From the NCBI RefSeq assembly GCF_042140125.1, contig NZ_CP159473.1: a stretch of 64,000 bases of DNA; one strand, given 5' to 3'. Under the pieces are notes generated by a model, which saw only the letters and a list, made by a program, of their open reading frames with translations, did not search any database and was not told the DNA's origin. Origin of the DNA: Rhodophyticola sp017644125. GTDB lineage: Bacteria; Pseudomonadota; Alphaproteobacteria; Rhodobacterales; Rhodobacteraceae. Of this stretch, positions 17,406 to 26,929 are shown in pieces (position 1 is the first letter of the stretch; the number at the start of each line of letters is the position of its first letter). Made by a program: the position numbers and the translations under genes.

Positions 17406-19700
17406 ATGAACAAGGTGATCACCGACGGGCTGATGCTGATGCCGCCGGAATTCGGCGATGGGCTTGGGGTCTGGTCGCGCCAGGACGGCACACCCGGCAG
17501 CGACACCTATGCAACCGCAACCAATGCCGCGCTGGTGCCCGCGGATCAGGATTTCGGCACCTGCCTTGAGATCCTGAAAACCGACAGTGTCACGACCCTG
17601 CGCTACATGGGGCAGACGCCGATGCTGCCGGGCATGTATCTGCGCATCTCGGCCCGCCTCAAGGCAGTCGCGGGCAACCTGCCCGACGTGCGGATCGGGG
17701 GCTGGGCCGGCACCGCGGCGGATGCGAATGTGGGTGGCGTGCCGCAGACCGGGCCATCGACGAGCCTGACCAGCTATGGCGAGGTGGTGACGATCTCGGC
17801 GATTGTCGGGCTGGGCGACCGGGGCGGGGTGGACATGCCCTGGGGCGAAACGGCGGCCTATGGCTATTTCGGTCTCGATCTGACCGGGCCCAATGGCGGG
17901 ATTGTACTGATCGAGAGCATCCGTATCGAAGACATCACCCATGTGTTCCACCGCAAGCTGATGGATTGGGTCGATGTCCGGGATTTCGGCGCCATGGGCG
18001 ACGGTACAACCAATGACCGGGCGGCGTTTCTGGCCGCCGATGCCGCCGCCGCCGGGCGCGAGGTGCTGGTCTCCGAGGGCGATTACCGCATTGTCGGCAA
18101 CCTGACGATGAACAGCCCCGTCCGCTTCGAGGGCCGGCTGATCATGTCGGACACGGACCGGCTCGCACTGACCAAGAACTTCGATCTGGATGCCTATTCC
18201 GACGCATTCGGCGACGATGTCATCGGCTTCAAGAAAGGTATTCAGACGCTCTTCAACCAATCCGATCACGAGGCGTTCGACATGGGCGGGCGCCGCGTGC
18301 TGCTGAGCGAGCCGATCGATGTGCAGGCGGTGGTGGACAACAAGAACTCCTATGCCAATCGCCGCGTCATCAGAAACGGACAGATCAGCGCGGATAACAG
18401 CACCGGCTGGGAGGACGAGGTTCAGACCGGAACCGGCACTTGGGTCGTTACCAAGCCGTCCGAGCTGTCCGACGTCGCCAATGTGGCGAATATCGAGATC
18501 GGGTCTCTGGTGACGGCGGCGCAAGGCGTGGGCCGCGAAGTATATGTCTCGGGCAAGAATGTCGCGGCGGGGAAGGTGTTTCTGTCGAACCCGCTCAACG
18601 TGCCGCCGCAAAGCCAGACCTACACATTCCGGCGCTTCAAGTATCTTCTGGACTTCATCGGGTTTCAGAACCTGCAACGCTTTGTCATCAGCAATATCGA
18701 GTTCCTCTGCGCCGGACGCTCCAGCGCGGTGATGTTGCCGATCAACGGTCTGACCTTCCAGTTCAGCGATTGCTTCTTCACCGGCCCCAAGGACCGCGGC
18801 ATCACCTCGGCCGATAGCGGGTGCCAGGGTCTTCAGGTCGACCGTTGCCAGTTCCTGTCGAACGAACAGTCGGCCCGGGCGCAGGACCGCACGACGATCT
18901 GCATGAACGTCAATCGCAACGATCCCAAGATCCGAAACAACCGGGCGGTGCGCTTCAAGCATTTCGCGGTCCTGACCGGGTCGGGCAACATGGTGATCGG
19001 CAATCACTACTTCCAGGGCGATGCGGAAACCGACGGATTGCGCAGCGCCGGGATCGTTCTGACCAATACCAATGTCAAATCCACGATCACCGGAAACTAC
19101 ATCGACAACAATTTCCTGGAATGGGTCAACGAGCATGATCCGAGGCCCGAGCTGCAAAACGAGCTGAGTTTCGGCGGGCTGACGATCAACGGCAACATCT
19201 TCACCTCGAACGGGGCGGCGCCCTGGATCAAGTTCATCATCATCAAGCCGATGGGGCCGGGGCATTACATCAACGGATTGTCGATTTGCGACAACGTGTT
19301 CAAGCAGCTCAACGGGCAGGCGCTTGACCGGGTCGACGGCGTGGATGAAAGCGTGGCTCCGCTGGATACCAGCCGCACGCGGTCCTTCCTGATGACGGGG
19401 AACACGTTCCACGGGATCATCAAGGATGCCCAGAACCCCGTCACCGTGAAGATGACGGAAAACACCGCGCAGCAGGTCTGGGAGATGGATCTGCGGAACT
19501 GGCTGCCCTTCGGCACCGAGGCGCGTGTGGTGACCTCTGTCGTGCCCGAGGGGTCAATCCGTACCGCATCCAATGTGGCGGTCTATACCACGCCATTTGC
19601 GACCACCCGGCATGGCGTTGACCGCGGCTCGATCCGGCTGAACTGGTCGCAGGCCGTCAGGGGGTCCGTGCAGCTGACCGCGCGCTGCGACACGGTCTGA
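17406..19700 (+). CDS. Right-handed beta-helix protein (pectate-lyase-superfamily type)
   Basis: A 764-residue protein. DVRDFGAMGDGTTNDRAAFLAA near residues 190-215 is the pectate-lyase-superfamily/GH28-related opening motif, also found in phage tail spikes. The following residues contain many short beta-helix coils rich in Asn (ITGNYIDNNF, GNMVIGNHYF, MTGNTFHG). There is no signal peptide; the N-terminus reads MNKVITDGLMLMPPEFGDG. A role in binding or trimming a capsule or exopolysaccharide is plausible from the fold but not shown. The gene stands alone, with a hairpin after it. Confidence 0.75.
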   Translation: MNKVITDGLMLMPPEFGDGLGVWSRQDGTPGSDTYATATNAALVPADQDFGTCLEILKTDSVTTLRYMGQTPMLPGMYLRISARLKAVAGNLPDVRIGGWAGTAADANVGGVPQTGPSTSLTSYGEVVTISAIVGLGDRGGVDMPWGETAAYGYFGLDLTGPNGGIVLIESIRIEDITHVFHRKLMDWVDVRDFGAMGDGTTNDRAAFLAADAAAAGREVLVSEGDYRIVGNLTMNSPVRFEGRLIMSDTDRLALTKNFDLDAYSDAFGDDVIGFKKGIQTLFNQSDHEAFDMGGRRVLLSEPIDVQAVVDNKNSYANRRVIRNGQISADNSTGWEDEVQTGTGTWVVTKPSELSDVANVANIEIGSLVTAAQGVGREVYVSGKNVAAGKVFLSNPLNVPPQSQTYTFRRFKYLLDFIGFQNLQRFVISNIEFLCAGRSSAVMLPINGLTFQFSDCFFTGPKDRGITSADSGCQGLQVDRCQFLSNEQSARAQDRTTICMNVNRNDPKIRNNRAVRFKHFAVLTGSGNMVIGNHYFQGDAETDGLRSAGIVLTNTNVKSTITGNYIDNNFLEWVNEHDPRPELQNELSFGGLTINGNIFTSNGAAPWIKFIIIKPMGPGHYINGLSICDNVFKQLNGQALDRVDGVDESVAPLDTSRTRSFLMTGNTFHGIIKDAQNPVTVKMTENTAQQVWEMDLRNWLPFGTEARVVTSVVPEGSIRTASNVAVYTTPFATTRHGVDRGSIRLNWSQAVRGSVQLTARCDTV

Positions 19701-19734
19701 CGCCTGCTTTTTCGCCAGGGCCATGACAGACAGG

Positions 19735-19766
19735 CAAGCCCCCGCCGATCCAGATCGGGGGGGCTT
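19735..19766 (+). terminator. Terminator after the beta-helix gene
   Basis: AAGCCCCCGCCGATC / GATCGGGGGGGCTT imperfect stem with a very short loop, followed by GTTC. The U-run is weak. Confidence 0.6.
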
Positions 19767-19837
19767 GTTCGATAACGGAGCTGTGCTAGGTCCCGGGTCG
19801 ACGGAGGGGCGGGGGCGTTCCCAAGTCGGAGAGCGGA

Positions 19838-20314
19838 ATGAATGATCTTCCCTCTGAAAATGTGCAGGATTATCCACGACCTCCTGCTATCGAACAGGTT
19901 GCGCAAAGGCTGCGAGTCGTGCTTGGCGGGGTGGTGATCGCCGATACGACCGCCGGCCTGCGGGTTCTGGAAACCCACCACGCGCCGACCTATTACTTTC
20001 CGCCACAGGATGTGATGGCCGGTGTCCTGAAGGCGGCGCAGGGGAGCAGTTATTGCGAATGGAAAGGGGCCGCGCGCTACTGGACGGCGCAGGCGGGCGG
20101 CGAGATCCGGCCGCGCGCCGCCTGGAGCTTTTCGCGCCCGTCGAAACCCTTCGCGTCGCTCGCGGGGTATCTCGCGTTTTACTCCGAGCCGATGGATGCC
20201 TGTTTCGTGGGCGATCAGCAGGTTTCGCCACAGCCCGGCAGTTTCTATGGCGGTTGGGTCACCCCGAACCTGCGGGGCCGGATCAAGGGCGCGCCGGGAA
20301 CCGAGTTCTGGTGA
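19838..20314 (+). CDS. DUF427 domain protein
   Basis: A 158-residue cytosolic protein with the DUF427 pattern: VVIADTTAGLRVLETHHAPTYYFP, then CEWKGAARYW and the final AFYSEPMDACFVG. DUF427 has a small beta fold and no established activity. It converges with the next gene, only 3 bases apart. Confidence 0.88.
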   Translation: MNDLPSENVQDYPRPPAIEQVAQRLRVVLGGVVIADTTAGLRVLETHHAPTYYFPPQDVMAGVLKAAQGSSYCEWKGAARYWTAQAGGEIRPRAAWSFSRPSKPFASLAGYLAFYSEPMDACFVGDQQVSPQPGSFYGGWVTPNLRGRIKGAPGTEFW

Positions 20315-20317
20315 GCG

Positions 20318-20839
20318 TCACAGCCTGTGATAGGCCGCGCGTTTCTTCCAGCTTGTGGGGTCGAGCAACGTCCAGATCCCGTCGCTTACGGTGTAGCCAT
20401 AGAATTGCGGGCCGCCGCCGATCAGGTGGAAGACGACATTGGCCCCGTCGGTCGTCAACTGGGCCAGCTTTTCGCGTGTCCAGAGCCTGCGGCCATGATC
20501 GTGCAGGGCCCAGATGCCGGTTGCCGGCGGGCGCGCGTCGCCCCATCCGACCTGATAGGACCCATCGGCGGTGAACACCCAGTGCTCGGCGCCGTCTCGC
20601 GCGCGCCACGCGCCCTCGACGCCGATACCGGGTGCGCCCTGCCTGTCGAAAACCTGACCGTCCCAGGTCATTTCCGCCGCATCGTCCGAGAAACTCAGCG
20701 CCGCCGCGGCATCGGCCACGTGATAGCTTCCGTCGGGCAGAACCTCGTAGGTGAAAGGTTCGCCCGGCAGGCCCCAACGCCCGGGCAGATCGGGGTCAAT
20801 CGCTCTCATGGGGGATAGCATGGCACGGAAACCGGCCAT
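20318..20839 (-). CDS. Hypothetical protein (beta-rich)
   Basis: A 173-residue protein of unknown family; starts at 20839 or 20809 are both possible. It shows short alternating aromatic strands (GRWGLPGEPFTYEVLPDG and FTADGSYQVGWGD) suggesting a lipocalin- or META-like beta barrel, but no signal peptide is obvious. The PNPOx-like gene lies 3 bases upstream on the same strand, so the two are probably cotranscribed. Confidence 0.65.
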   Translation of the reverse strand: MAGFRAMLSPMRAIDPDLPGRWGLPGEPFTYEVLPDGSYHVADAAAALSFSDDAAEMTWDGQVFDRQGAPGIGVEGAWRARDGAEHWVFTADGSYQVGWGDARPPATGIWALHDHGRRLWTREKLAQLTTDGANVVFHLIGGGPQFYGYTVSDGIWTLLDPTSWKKRAAYHRL

Positions 20840-20842
20840 CGC

Positions 20843-21319
20843 CTAGGGCGCAAGGTCATCCGCTGTCAGATGGAAGGCCTTGCCGAATCCGCCATTGAGA
20901 AGCGCGCGGTCGATCTGAAACCGGATCATCCGGAAATCGCCGAAATCGTAATAGAGCTGCGCCTTGGGATAGAGGCCGAGATAATGCTCGCGCCACGCCG
21001 ATTTGTCCGCGCGCTGCGCCCGGCATTGCAGGGTGATCCGCGGATGGGTCAGCGGGTCGCCCTTTGCCTTCGGTTCACCCAGCAACAGCGAACAGGCCTG
21101 ATTGGCCGCAAGCGCTGCGCTATGGCTCGACAGATCCGAGATCAGGCTCATCGGTGCCCGGTCCGGGCCCGGCACCACGGCGATCCGCGTGACCGTCGGA
21201 AGGCCGGTTTCGGGCTCGATCACGGCAAGCGCCCCGTAGCGCGCGGCCGCGATCAGGCCCCGGGCCAGCGCGCGGGCGTCATCGTCGGTTTCGCGGATCG
21301 GGTTGGGGGCGTCGGCCAT
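20843..21319 (-). CDS. Pyridoxamine 5'-phosphate oxidase-like (HugZ-type) protein
   Basis: A 158-residue split-barrel FMN-binding protein. The N-terminal pattern ARGLIAAARYGALAVIEPETGLP and the central SLISDLSSHSAALAANQACSLLLGEP match the HugZ/PNPOx-like superfamily, whose members bind FMN or haem. LYYDFGDFRMIRFQIDRALLNGGFGKA is the closing strand region. It lacks the C-terminal haem-iron domain of full-length HugZ, so haem degradation should not be assumed. Confidence 0.85.
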   Translation of the reverse strand: MADAPNPIRETDDDARALARGLIAAARYGALAVIEPETGLPTVTRIAVVPGPDRAPMSLISDLSSHSAALAANQACSLLLGEPKAKGDPLTHPRITLQCRAQRADKSAWREHYLGLYPKAQLYYDFGDFRMIRFQIDRALLNGGFGKAFHLTADDLAP

Positions 21320-21424
21320 GAGGTCCGGATATCACAAGGCCGACGGCCCCGCCAGAACCGGGGCACCCTTGCACGTGGCCGCGCCACGCCCTAACCACGG
21401 GAATGCCAGCGGAAAGGGCGGGAC

Positions 21425-22267
21425 ATGAACACCAGCGAACTGAACCGCGCCGTGCGCGACGCGCTTGCGGACCGGGGGGATCCCGTCAGCCGCCTGGGCT
21501 ATTTCTGCGCCCCGTTCCGCCCCCGGTCGGGGCCGCTGTCGGACCGGGTGATCAAGACCTATCGCGGCGGGCGCGACCCCGAGGTGTTGGAGCTTCTGGC
21601 GCGCCGCCATGACGCCTATGCCGCCTGTCTGCGCAAAGCGGGCGTCACTCTGCCCGAGACGCAGTTTCTGCTGCTGGAGGAGGCGGGCTTCCAGCGCCCG
21701 GTAATCCTGCAAAAGGCGTTGCCGCCGGAAACCATGCTCCGCGACATGTTGCTGGCCGCGGATCTGAAAACGGCGATCGCACTGCTCGATCAGGCGGCGA
21801 TCAGCATCGCGGGCTTCTGGGCGGCGGTGGCGCGCCGGCCCGAACGCATCGGCTATCATCCGTCGATCCGCAACTTCGCCATGGGGCAGGAGGGGCCGAT
21901 ATTCTTCGACACGTTCCCGCCGCTGATCGGCTATTCGCGCGAAGAGATGGGCCGGCTTCTGCTGCGGTTTTCCGAATCCCGGCTGATCCGCGGTATTGGT
22001 CCGGTCCTGCCGGAACGGATCCGCGCGATCCAGGACGAATGGTATTCCCCCGCAGGCACCATCGTCGGCCTGATCGGCAGCGCGGTGCGGCTCCGCCCCG
22101 ATGACAAGGCCGATTTGCTTGACTGGGCGCGGGGGTTTGTCGAAACGCATCTGACGGGCGCACTGAAAGACGAGGTGATGGCGGAACTGGACACACCGCC
22201 GCGCCTGCCCGCGATCTGGACCGCCACCCGCCGGATACTGGGTCTGGAAGGCAAGCCGAATGTCTGA
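21425..22267 (+). CDS. Hypothetical protein, possibly kinase-like
   Basis: A 280-residue protein I do not recognise with certainty. The segment YHPSIRNFAMGQEGPIFFDTFPP resembles the catalytic-loop to metal-binding-D stretch of aminoglycoside-phosphotransferase-like kinases (x-N-x..x-F-D-T). Upstream, RPVILQKALPPE could hold an ATP-binding lysine. The catalytic Asp of a true HxD loop is absent, so it may be a pseudokinase or another fold. Its last 8 bases overlap trmL, so translation is probably coupled. Confidence 0.6.
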   Translation: MNTSELNRAVRDALADRGDPVSRLGYFCAPFRPRSGPLSDRVIKTYRGGRDPEVLELLARRHDAYAACLRKAGVTLPETQFLLLEEAGFQRPVILQKALPPETMLRDMLLAADLKTAIALLDQAAISIAGFWAAVARRPERIGYHPSIRNFAMGQEGPIFFDTFPPLIGYSREEMGRLLLRFSESRLIRGIGPVLPERIRAIQDEWYSPAGTIVGLIGSAVRLRPDDKADLLDWARGFVETHLTGALKDEVMAELDTPPRLPAIWTATRRILGLEGKPNV

Positions 22268-22760
22268 CGCGGGCACCGGACCCGCTGACCGGCCGGCCCC
22301 CCGGATGAAGGTCGTGCTGGTCACACCGGAGATACCGGGCAACACCGGCACGATCGGGCGCACCTGTGTGGCGCTGGATCTCGAATTGATCCTGATCCGC
22401 CCCTACGGGTTCGATATCTCGGAAAAATCCGTCCGGCGGGCCGGGCTGGATTATTGGCGGCATGTCCGGCTGAGTGAGTATGACAGCTGGCCCGAATTTC
22501 TGCAGGCGCGGCAGCCCGGTCGTGAGCGGCTTTTCTTCTTCGAAGATCATGGCGCGGCATCGGTCTATGCGCCGGACTACCCCGCCGATGCCTATCTGGT
22601 CTTCGGGCGCGAAACGAAAGGTCTGCAACCCGAGATACTGGACGGGATGGAGGACCGGGTTTTTCATCTCCCGATGCGCAGCCCGCATATCCGCTCGCTC
22701 AATCTCGCCAATGCGGCGACAGCGGTGGTCTATCAGGCGATGCGCCGCCATTTCGTCTGA
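22260..22760 (+). CDS. trmL: tRNA (cytidine(34)-2'-O)-methyltransferase TrmL
   Basis: A SPOUT methyltransferase of about 150-166 residues that methylates the 2'-O of the wobble base in tRNA-Leu. The core begins at MKVVLVTPEIPGNTGTIGRTC (second in-frame ATG, 22305) and ends with the knotted motif LVFGRETKGLQPEIL and IRSLNLANAATAVVY. The 22260 start overlaps the upstream gene; the 22305 start gives the standard TrmL length. Confidence 0.92.
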   Translation: MSDAGTGPADRPAPRMKVVLVTPEIPGNTGTIGRTCVALDLELILIRPYGFDISEKSVRRAGLDYWRHVRLSEYDSWPEFLQARQPGRERLFFFEDHGAASVYAPDYPADAYLVFGRETKGLQPEILDGMEDRVFHLPMRSPHIRSLNLANAATAVVYQAMRRHFV

Positions 22761-22906
22761 GCCGTTTCGCCGCCTGGCCATGATGGCGCGGGGAACTCGG
22801 CACGATGGGCCGCCGGTAAAAGATACCGCCCGCGCCCCGCGACCTCTTTTTCTTTGCTCCGGCCCGCGTTGCGGCGTTACCCTTGCACAGCAGAAAGGAC
22901 AGCCTG

Positions 22907-23230
22907 ATGCCATCCATCGTCAAGGGTGCGGCCCTGCAAACCGTGATCACCACATTCGAAACCACGCCCGGCAATTGCCGCGACCTGATCGAGGCGCTGA
23001 CCGATGCCTATGACCAGTTCATTTCGCATCAGCCCGGGTTCATCGCGGCGGGGCTGCATGTGAACGATGCCCAGACCCGGGTGGCGAACTACTCCCAATG
23101 GGACCGGCGCGAGGATTTTCAGGCGATGCTGCGCAGCGATGAAATGGTGCGCCGCAACAAGGCGATCACCGAGCTTTGCCGCAGTTTCGAACCGGTGATG
23201 TATGATGTCGCGGCCGTGTTCGACACCTAG
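22907..23230 (+). CDS. Antibiotic biosynthesis monooxygenase (ABM) domain protein
   Basis: A 107-residue ferredoxin-like alpha-beta protein with the ABM layout (TVITTFETTPGNCRDLIEAL, then QPGFIAAGLHVN and ANYSQWDRREDFQAM). ABM proteins include cofactor-free oxygenases and haem-degrading enzymes; the substrate here is unknown. The ATG at 22907 follows AGAAAGGAC. Confidence 0.85.
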   Translation: MPSIVKGAALQTVITTFETTPGNCRDLIEALTDAYDQFISHQPGFIAAGLHVNDAQTRVANYSQWDRREDFQAMLRSDEMVRRNKAITELCRSFEPVMYDVAAVFDT

Positions 23231-23356
23231 CCGGCGGTCCCGGCGATGGCGGATATGAAGGGGGCCCATGTGACCGATAGGCTTTCCCTATCGGCATTTG
23301 TCAGGCCGCCTGATGACGCCTACCTGTATGAATGAAACCCTCAGGAGATCTGCCCC

Positions 23357-23623
23357 ATGCAATGCCCCATCGACGGAACCCAACTGGTAATGACCGACCG
23401 ACAGGGGGTCGAGATCGACTATTGCCCGCAATGCCGGGGCGTCTGGCTGGACAGGGGTGAACTGGACAAGATCATCGAACGCTCCACGGCGGATGCGCCG
23501 GCCGCGCCGCAACCCGCGCGCCGTGGCTATGACGACGATTACGATCAGGGCCCGGACCGCTCGTCGAGCTACCACAAGAAAAAGCGGCGCGGGTCCTTCC
23601 TCGACGATATCTTCGATTTCTGA
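23357..23623 (+). CDS. TFIIB-type zinc ribbon protein
   Basis: An 88-residue protein with an N-terminal zinc ribbon (CPIDGTQL.. and YCPQCRGVWLDRGELDKI), the signature of the zf-TFIIB family. A low-complexity Asp/Tyr/Lys-rich tail (DDDYDQGPDRSSSYHKKKRRGS) ends in LDDIFDF. The function of this family is unknown; it probably binds one zinc. The start is preceded by AGGAG. Confidence 0.9.
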   Translation: MQCPIDGTQLVMTDRQGVEIDYCPQCRGVWLDRGELDKIIERSTADAPAAPQPARRGYDDDYDQGPDRSSSYHKKKRRGSFLDDIFDF

Positions 23624-23629
23624 GCGGAC

Positions 23630-23899
23630 CTAGCGGCGGCGCGGGCAGATCACGACCCGTTGCCGGGTGCAGTCCGCATCGGCGCAGCTGACGCTTTCCA
23701 CGATCATGCCATTGCGCAGGCGGACCGTTCCGCCTGTCTGCACCGTCCTGATCTCGCATGTGCGGGCGTTTCGCGTCCCGGTGCCAAGGCTCAGGCTGAA
23801 CGGGCCGTCCGACAGGCCGATGCTGAAGGATTGTGCAAGGGCCGGACCGGTGAAGGCCAGTTGCCCGGCGGTGCAGATGACGGAGACGAGACGGCGCAT
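23630..23899 (-). CDS. Small exported hypothetical protein
   Basis: An 89-residue protein with a signal peptide (MRRLVSVICTAGQLAFTGPALA) and a mature part of about 65 residues with three or four cysteines (RTCEIRTV.., SCADADCTRQRVVIC) that could form disulfides. No family was recognised. It converges on the zinc-ribbon gene. Confidence 0.65.
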   Translation of the reverse strand: MRRLVSVICTAGQLAFTGPALAQSFSIGLSDGPFSLSLGTGTRNARTCEIRTVQTGGTVRLRNGMIVESVSCADADCTRQRVVICPRRR

Positions 23900-24012
23900 G
23901 GGGGGCTCCCGGACAGGATGGTTCGGGGATAGGTCGCGCGGGGCCGGGCGAAGGTTCAATCTGCCCGGCGTCCCCGGGGGGCGCATCTGGCCGATGGTGG
24001 GTGGCGGTCCGT

Positions 24013-24453
24013 TCAGCCGACGGGCAGGGGAGCCCTGCAGGCGCGGAAATCCGCGACCTCGGGTGCGGCGCCGTCAAGCGGGATGCGCAGCATCTCGTCG
24101 CCGATGATCGCGGTGGCCCAGTCATTGAATTGCAACCCGTCCAGCACGTTTCCGAACCCTCTGTCGGTCACCATGAGCTGTGTGTCGCTATCGCTCAGCA
24201 CGTGCCGGCTGGTGGAAATCGTGTTGGGCTGTGCGCCGTCGAAGCGAAGGGCGAAGACCGGTGCCCTCGGCCACGGGGCGCCGGGGCGGGTCAGACGGAT
24301 CGTGTATTCGGGTAGGCCCGGATCATAGGTCAGGCGGATCGTCGTTTCGGCCGTTCGATGGGTCAGCGTGCAGCGAGGGCCATCTCTGCCGACATCCCAG
24401 GCCAGCGCCGGCAGGGGAAGGAGCAGAACGGCGATCATCAGCAGGCAGCGCAT
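24013..24453 (-). CDS. Exported hypothetical protein
   Basis: A 146-residue protein with a clear signal peptide (LLMIAVLLLPLPALA) and a mature beta-rich region containing two cysteines (RCTLTHRT and FRACRAPL). Proteins like this are common in Rhodobacterales and are sometimes mislabelled as excinuclease; nothing here supports that. The location is probably periplasmic. Confidence 0.7.
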   Translation of the reverse strand: MRCLLMIAVLLLPLPALAWDVGRDGPRCTLTHRTAETTIRLTYDPGLPEYTIRLTRPGAPWPRAPVFALRFDGAQPNTISTSRHVLSDSDTQLMVTDRGFGNVLDGLQFNDWATAIIGDEMLRIPLDGAAPEVADFRACRAPLPVG

Positions 24454-24659
24454 GACACGAAGTGTGGCGCGTTTCCGCCCGTTGGCAAGAGACGACCGGC
24501 GCAGGCCGGCGGGCCTTCCGTATCTGCGGCCCGCCGATCCGGACCCTCAATCGCGGCGGATGTGGCGAAGTCGGAGCCGAAGGCGCACGCAGTCACCGGC
24601 CCCGCCCGGGCATGCCGGACGGAGCCGCCGGATCGGGGCGCCTGCATGTCCCCGCGCCG

Positions 24660-24917
24660 TCAGGTGCTGGGATCCCGGAAGTCGCTTGTTCCGCCGGAAT
24701 GCGTGCATTTCACACCCGGAAACGAATAGCTCTGCCCGTTATGCTTGCCGGTTATGTTGTAGAACCCGTCGATCGCGGGGCGGTCATTGGGCGGAAACGG
24801 ACCGCAACTGAACACCTTGATATTGCTGTAGGTGCCGGTTGCACCCGAGATGTTGCCGCCATGGCCCTGGATCGCGACCACGCGGACATCGGTGTATTGG
24901 CCGGTTGGATTGGACAT
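24660..24917 (-). CDS. Small hypothetical protein
   Basis: An 85-residue protein from the ATG at 24917, with AGGAGAGA just upstream. The sequence is rich in Gly, Asn and Tyr (TDVRVVAIQGHGGNISGATGTY) without a signal peptide or cysteine motif beyond two isolated Cys. No family was recognised. Confidence 0.55.
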   Translation of the reverse strand: MSNPTGQYTDVRVVAIQGHGGNISGATGTYSNIKVFSCGPFPPNDRPAIDGFYNITGKHNGQSYSFPGVKCTHSGGTSDFRDPST

Positions 24918-25088
24918 CTGATCTCTCCTATCTGTTCTGAACTGGACACTGCAGGCCGGGGAGCCGTGCCCGAAACGGTCTAGAGCGTCGGAGAGACCCG
25001 CGCTGTGCTCTGGCGCACGGACCCGGGGAAAAGACCGGGCAGGGGGCCACAGCGGGCGGCCCCCGTGCCGCAAGTAGCCCGGCGGCAG

Positions 25089-26177
25089 CTAGCGCAGCAC
25101 GCGAACCTGATCGAACGTGTGGCCAAACCGGCTCAACTCGCCGGTCGCTTCGAAGATATCGCCGGGCGCCAGTTGATCCGTGAATGCGCGGTCCATCCCG
25201 CAATGCAGCATGTCGTCTTGGGGCGCGTCGACCGGGGCCAGGCGCACACAGCCGCCGAGCCCGGGGTCCGTCGCCATATCGACCAGCTTGTAGTGCAGCG
25301 TTTCGACGGGGTTTGCGGTGGCCATGTTCCACGCCTGCGGCAGCCCGTCATGGGGCAGCACCGCAAGAAGCAGACCGGTTGTGACCGGCAGGGCGAGCAT
25401 GGGCAGGGCCAGCCGTCTGCCAAGCCCGCGCCGCGCCCCTTGCGGGGCGGTGGGCGCGCGCAGATGGCGGTTGAGGAGGGGCGGCAACACGATCAGCACC
25501 GCAATGCTCGCAAAGAGCATCACCGCGTTCGCCTCCACCCATCGGTCCAGTTGGGCGGTTTGCACCGTGTCGCCAAACCGCAAGGCATAGAGCGACCAGA
25601 CAAGCGTCAGCCCCAGGGGGAGGGGGGCGAGCACATCGCCGATGTCGCGCTTGCGAAGCAGCCGGTCAGGTTGGGAGCCATCCAGCACGCCCGCCGCGCG
25701 CGCAGTGATATCCCGGTCCAGCCGCTTGAGAAGCCGGGCCCGGTTCAGCTCGGCCCTGGCATCGCCATAGGCAAGGCCGAAGGGGAAAATGGTCAGCGCG
25801 AACAGCCCCAGAAGGGCGGCGATTGCGTAGATATGGGCCTGCCGCCCGAACTCCATCGGGGTCACCCTGTGCCCGCTCTCCGACGCGAAGGTCAGAACGG
25901 CCATGATCAGGACAAGCCAGAGCGCGTTGATCAGCAGGAAGGGGATGTGGGCCAGCAGGCGCACCGTGCTGCGCAACACCCTGTCATGAAGCCCCGGCAC
26001 AAGATAAAGCCCGGTCATGGCCAGCGAAAAAATCCCGAGACCCAAGACGAACTGGCCCGTCGCCTCTGGCAAGCCCGCGTTCCGGGCCCAGACCAGAAGC
26101 AGCAGCACCGTGCAGTAAAGCCCGAAAAGCCCGATCAGACGGGCCGAGATATCGGTGAAAAGCAGGCCCCATCGCAT
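25089..26177 (-). CDS. Multi-pass membrane protein
   Basis: A 362-residue inner-membrane protein with about six hydrophobic segments (LIGLFGLYCTVLLLLVWA, FVLGLGIFSLAMTGLYLV, LLINALWLVLIMAVL, IYAIAALLGLFALTIF, ANAVMLFASIAVLIVL, LALPMLALPVTTGLLLAVL). A periplasmic-looking C-terminal domain has two cysteines. No transporter motif was recognised. Confidence 0.7.
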   Translation of the reverse strand: MRWGLLFTDISARLIGLFGLYCTVLLLLVWARNAGLPEATGQFVLGLGIFSLAMTGLYLVPGLHDRVLRSTVRLLAHIPFLLINALWLVLIMAVLTFASESGHRVTPMEFGRQAHIYAIAALLGLFALTIFPFGLAYGDARAELNRARLLKRLDRDITARAAGVLDGSQPDRLLRKRDIGDVLAPLPLGLTLVWSLYALRFGDTVQTAQLDRWVEANAVMLFASIAVLIVLPPLLNRHLRAPTAPQGARRGLGRRLALPMLALPVTTGLLLAVLPHDGLPQAWNMATANPVETLHYKLVDMATDPGLGGCVRLAPVDAPQDDMLHCGMDRAFTDQLAPGDIFEATGELSRFGHTFDQVRVLR

Positions 26178-26349
26178 GTGTATCTGTACCGGTCTGTTTC
26201 GCTCCGGCTGGAATTAGGCGTGATTTCGGGCAGGAATGGGGTGGCTTGGGGGAATTGGAAGGGCAGGGCCGGTCCATTGGCAGGGATGCGGGTGCGCGCG
26301 CCTGCGAAGACCGCTTGCCTCCGCCGGCGGGGCTGGGCAGGGTCGGGCC

Positions 26350-26703
26350 ATGACACGCGATCAGTTCAACCGGTTCTGCGCCGGTCTCAAGGCAACCTCC
26401 CACGTGGTCCAATGGGGCAATGCGGATGTTTGGAAGGTGGGCGACAAGGTCTTTGCGATCTGCGGCTGGAACGAGGGACAGGATGCCTTCACCTTCAAGG
26501 TTGGAGAGATCGCGTTCGAGGTGCTGGGTGGCGAACCCGGCATCCGCCCCGCGCCCTATCTGGCGTCGCGGGGGATGACATGGCTTCAGGTCTACGAGGA
26601 CGGGGCGATGAGCGACGAGATGTTGCGCGAGCATATCGCGGAAAGCTACCGGCTGGTCGTGGCGGGGATGACGAAAAAGAAGCGGGCGGAGTTGGGGGTG
26701 TAG
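26350..26703 (+). CDS. MmcQ/YjbR family protein
   Basis: A 117-residue CyaY-fold protein: an N-terminal FNRFCAGLKATSHVVQWGNADVWKVGDKVFAI and the closing SYRLVVAGMTKKKRAEL are diagnostic of MmcQ/YjbR. The family is described as DNA-binding by structural analogy; no specific function is known. The ATG at 26350 fits the family N-terminus. Confidence 0.9.
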   Translation: MTRDQFNRFCAGLKATSHVVQWGNADVWKVGDKVFAICGWNEGQDAFTFKVGEIAFEVLGGEPGIRPAPYLASRGMTWLQVYEDGAMSDEMLREHIAESYRLVVAGMTKKKRAELGV

Positions 26704-26929
26704 GTTGGAAAAATGCCCCGCGCGGAATCAAGGCGAAGCCGCCGCGCAGCGCCGACGCGCTCCAAGGCGGCGGCGCTTTGGCTAAGGCTGGCGCTACCAT
26801 TAGATTGGCGGAGGGTCTTGGCTGGCATAAAGTGCCGCAGTCAGACGCCGCAAGCGCCACCGCGCGCGTCTTGGACTTGTAACTACTACGCTAGTAAGCA
26901 TTTGAGCTCCTGATACAGGAGGGCAGGAG

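Noticed and set aside
17268..19412. Long minus-strand open frame opposite the beta-helix gene
   Set aside because: High Arg/His/Gln shadow composition and no domain; the plus strand has a recognisable beta-helix protein.
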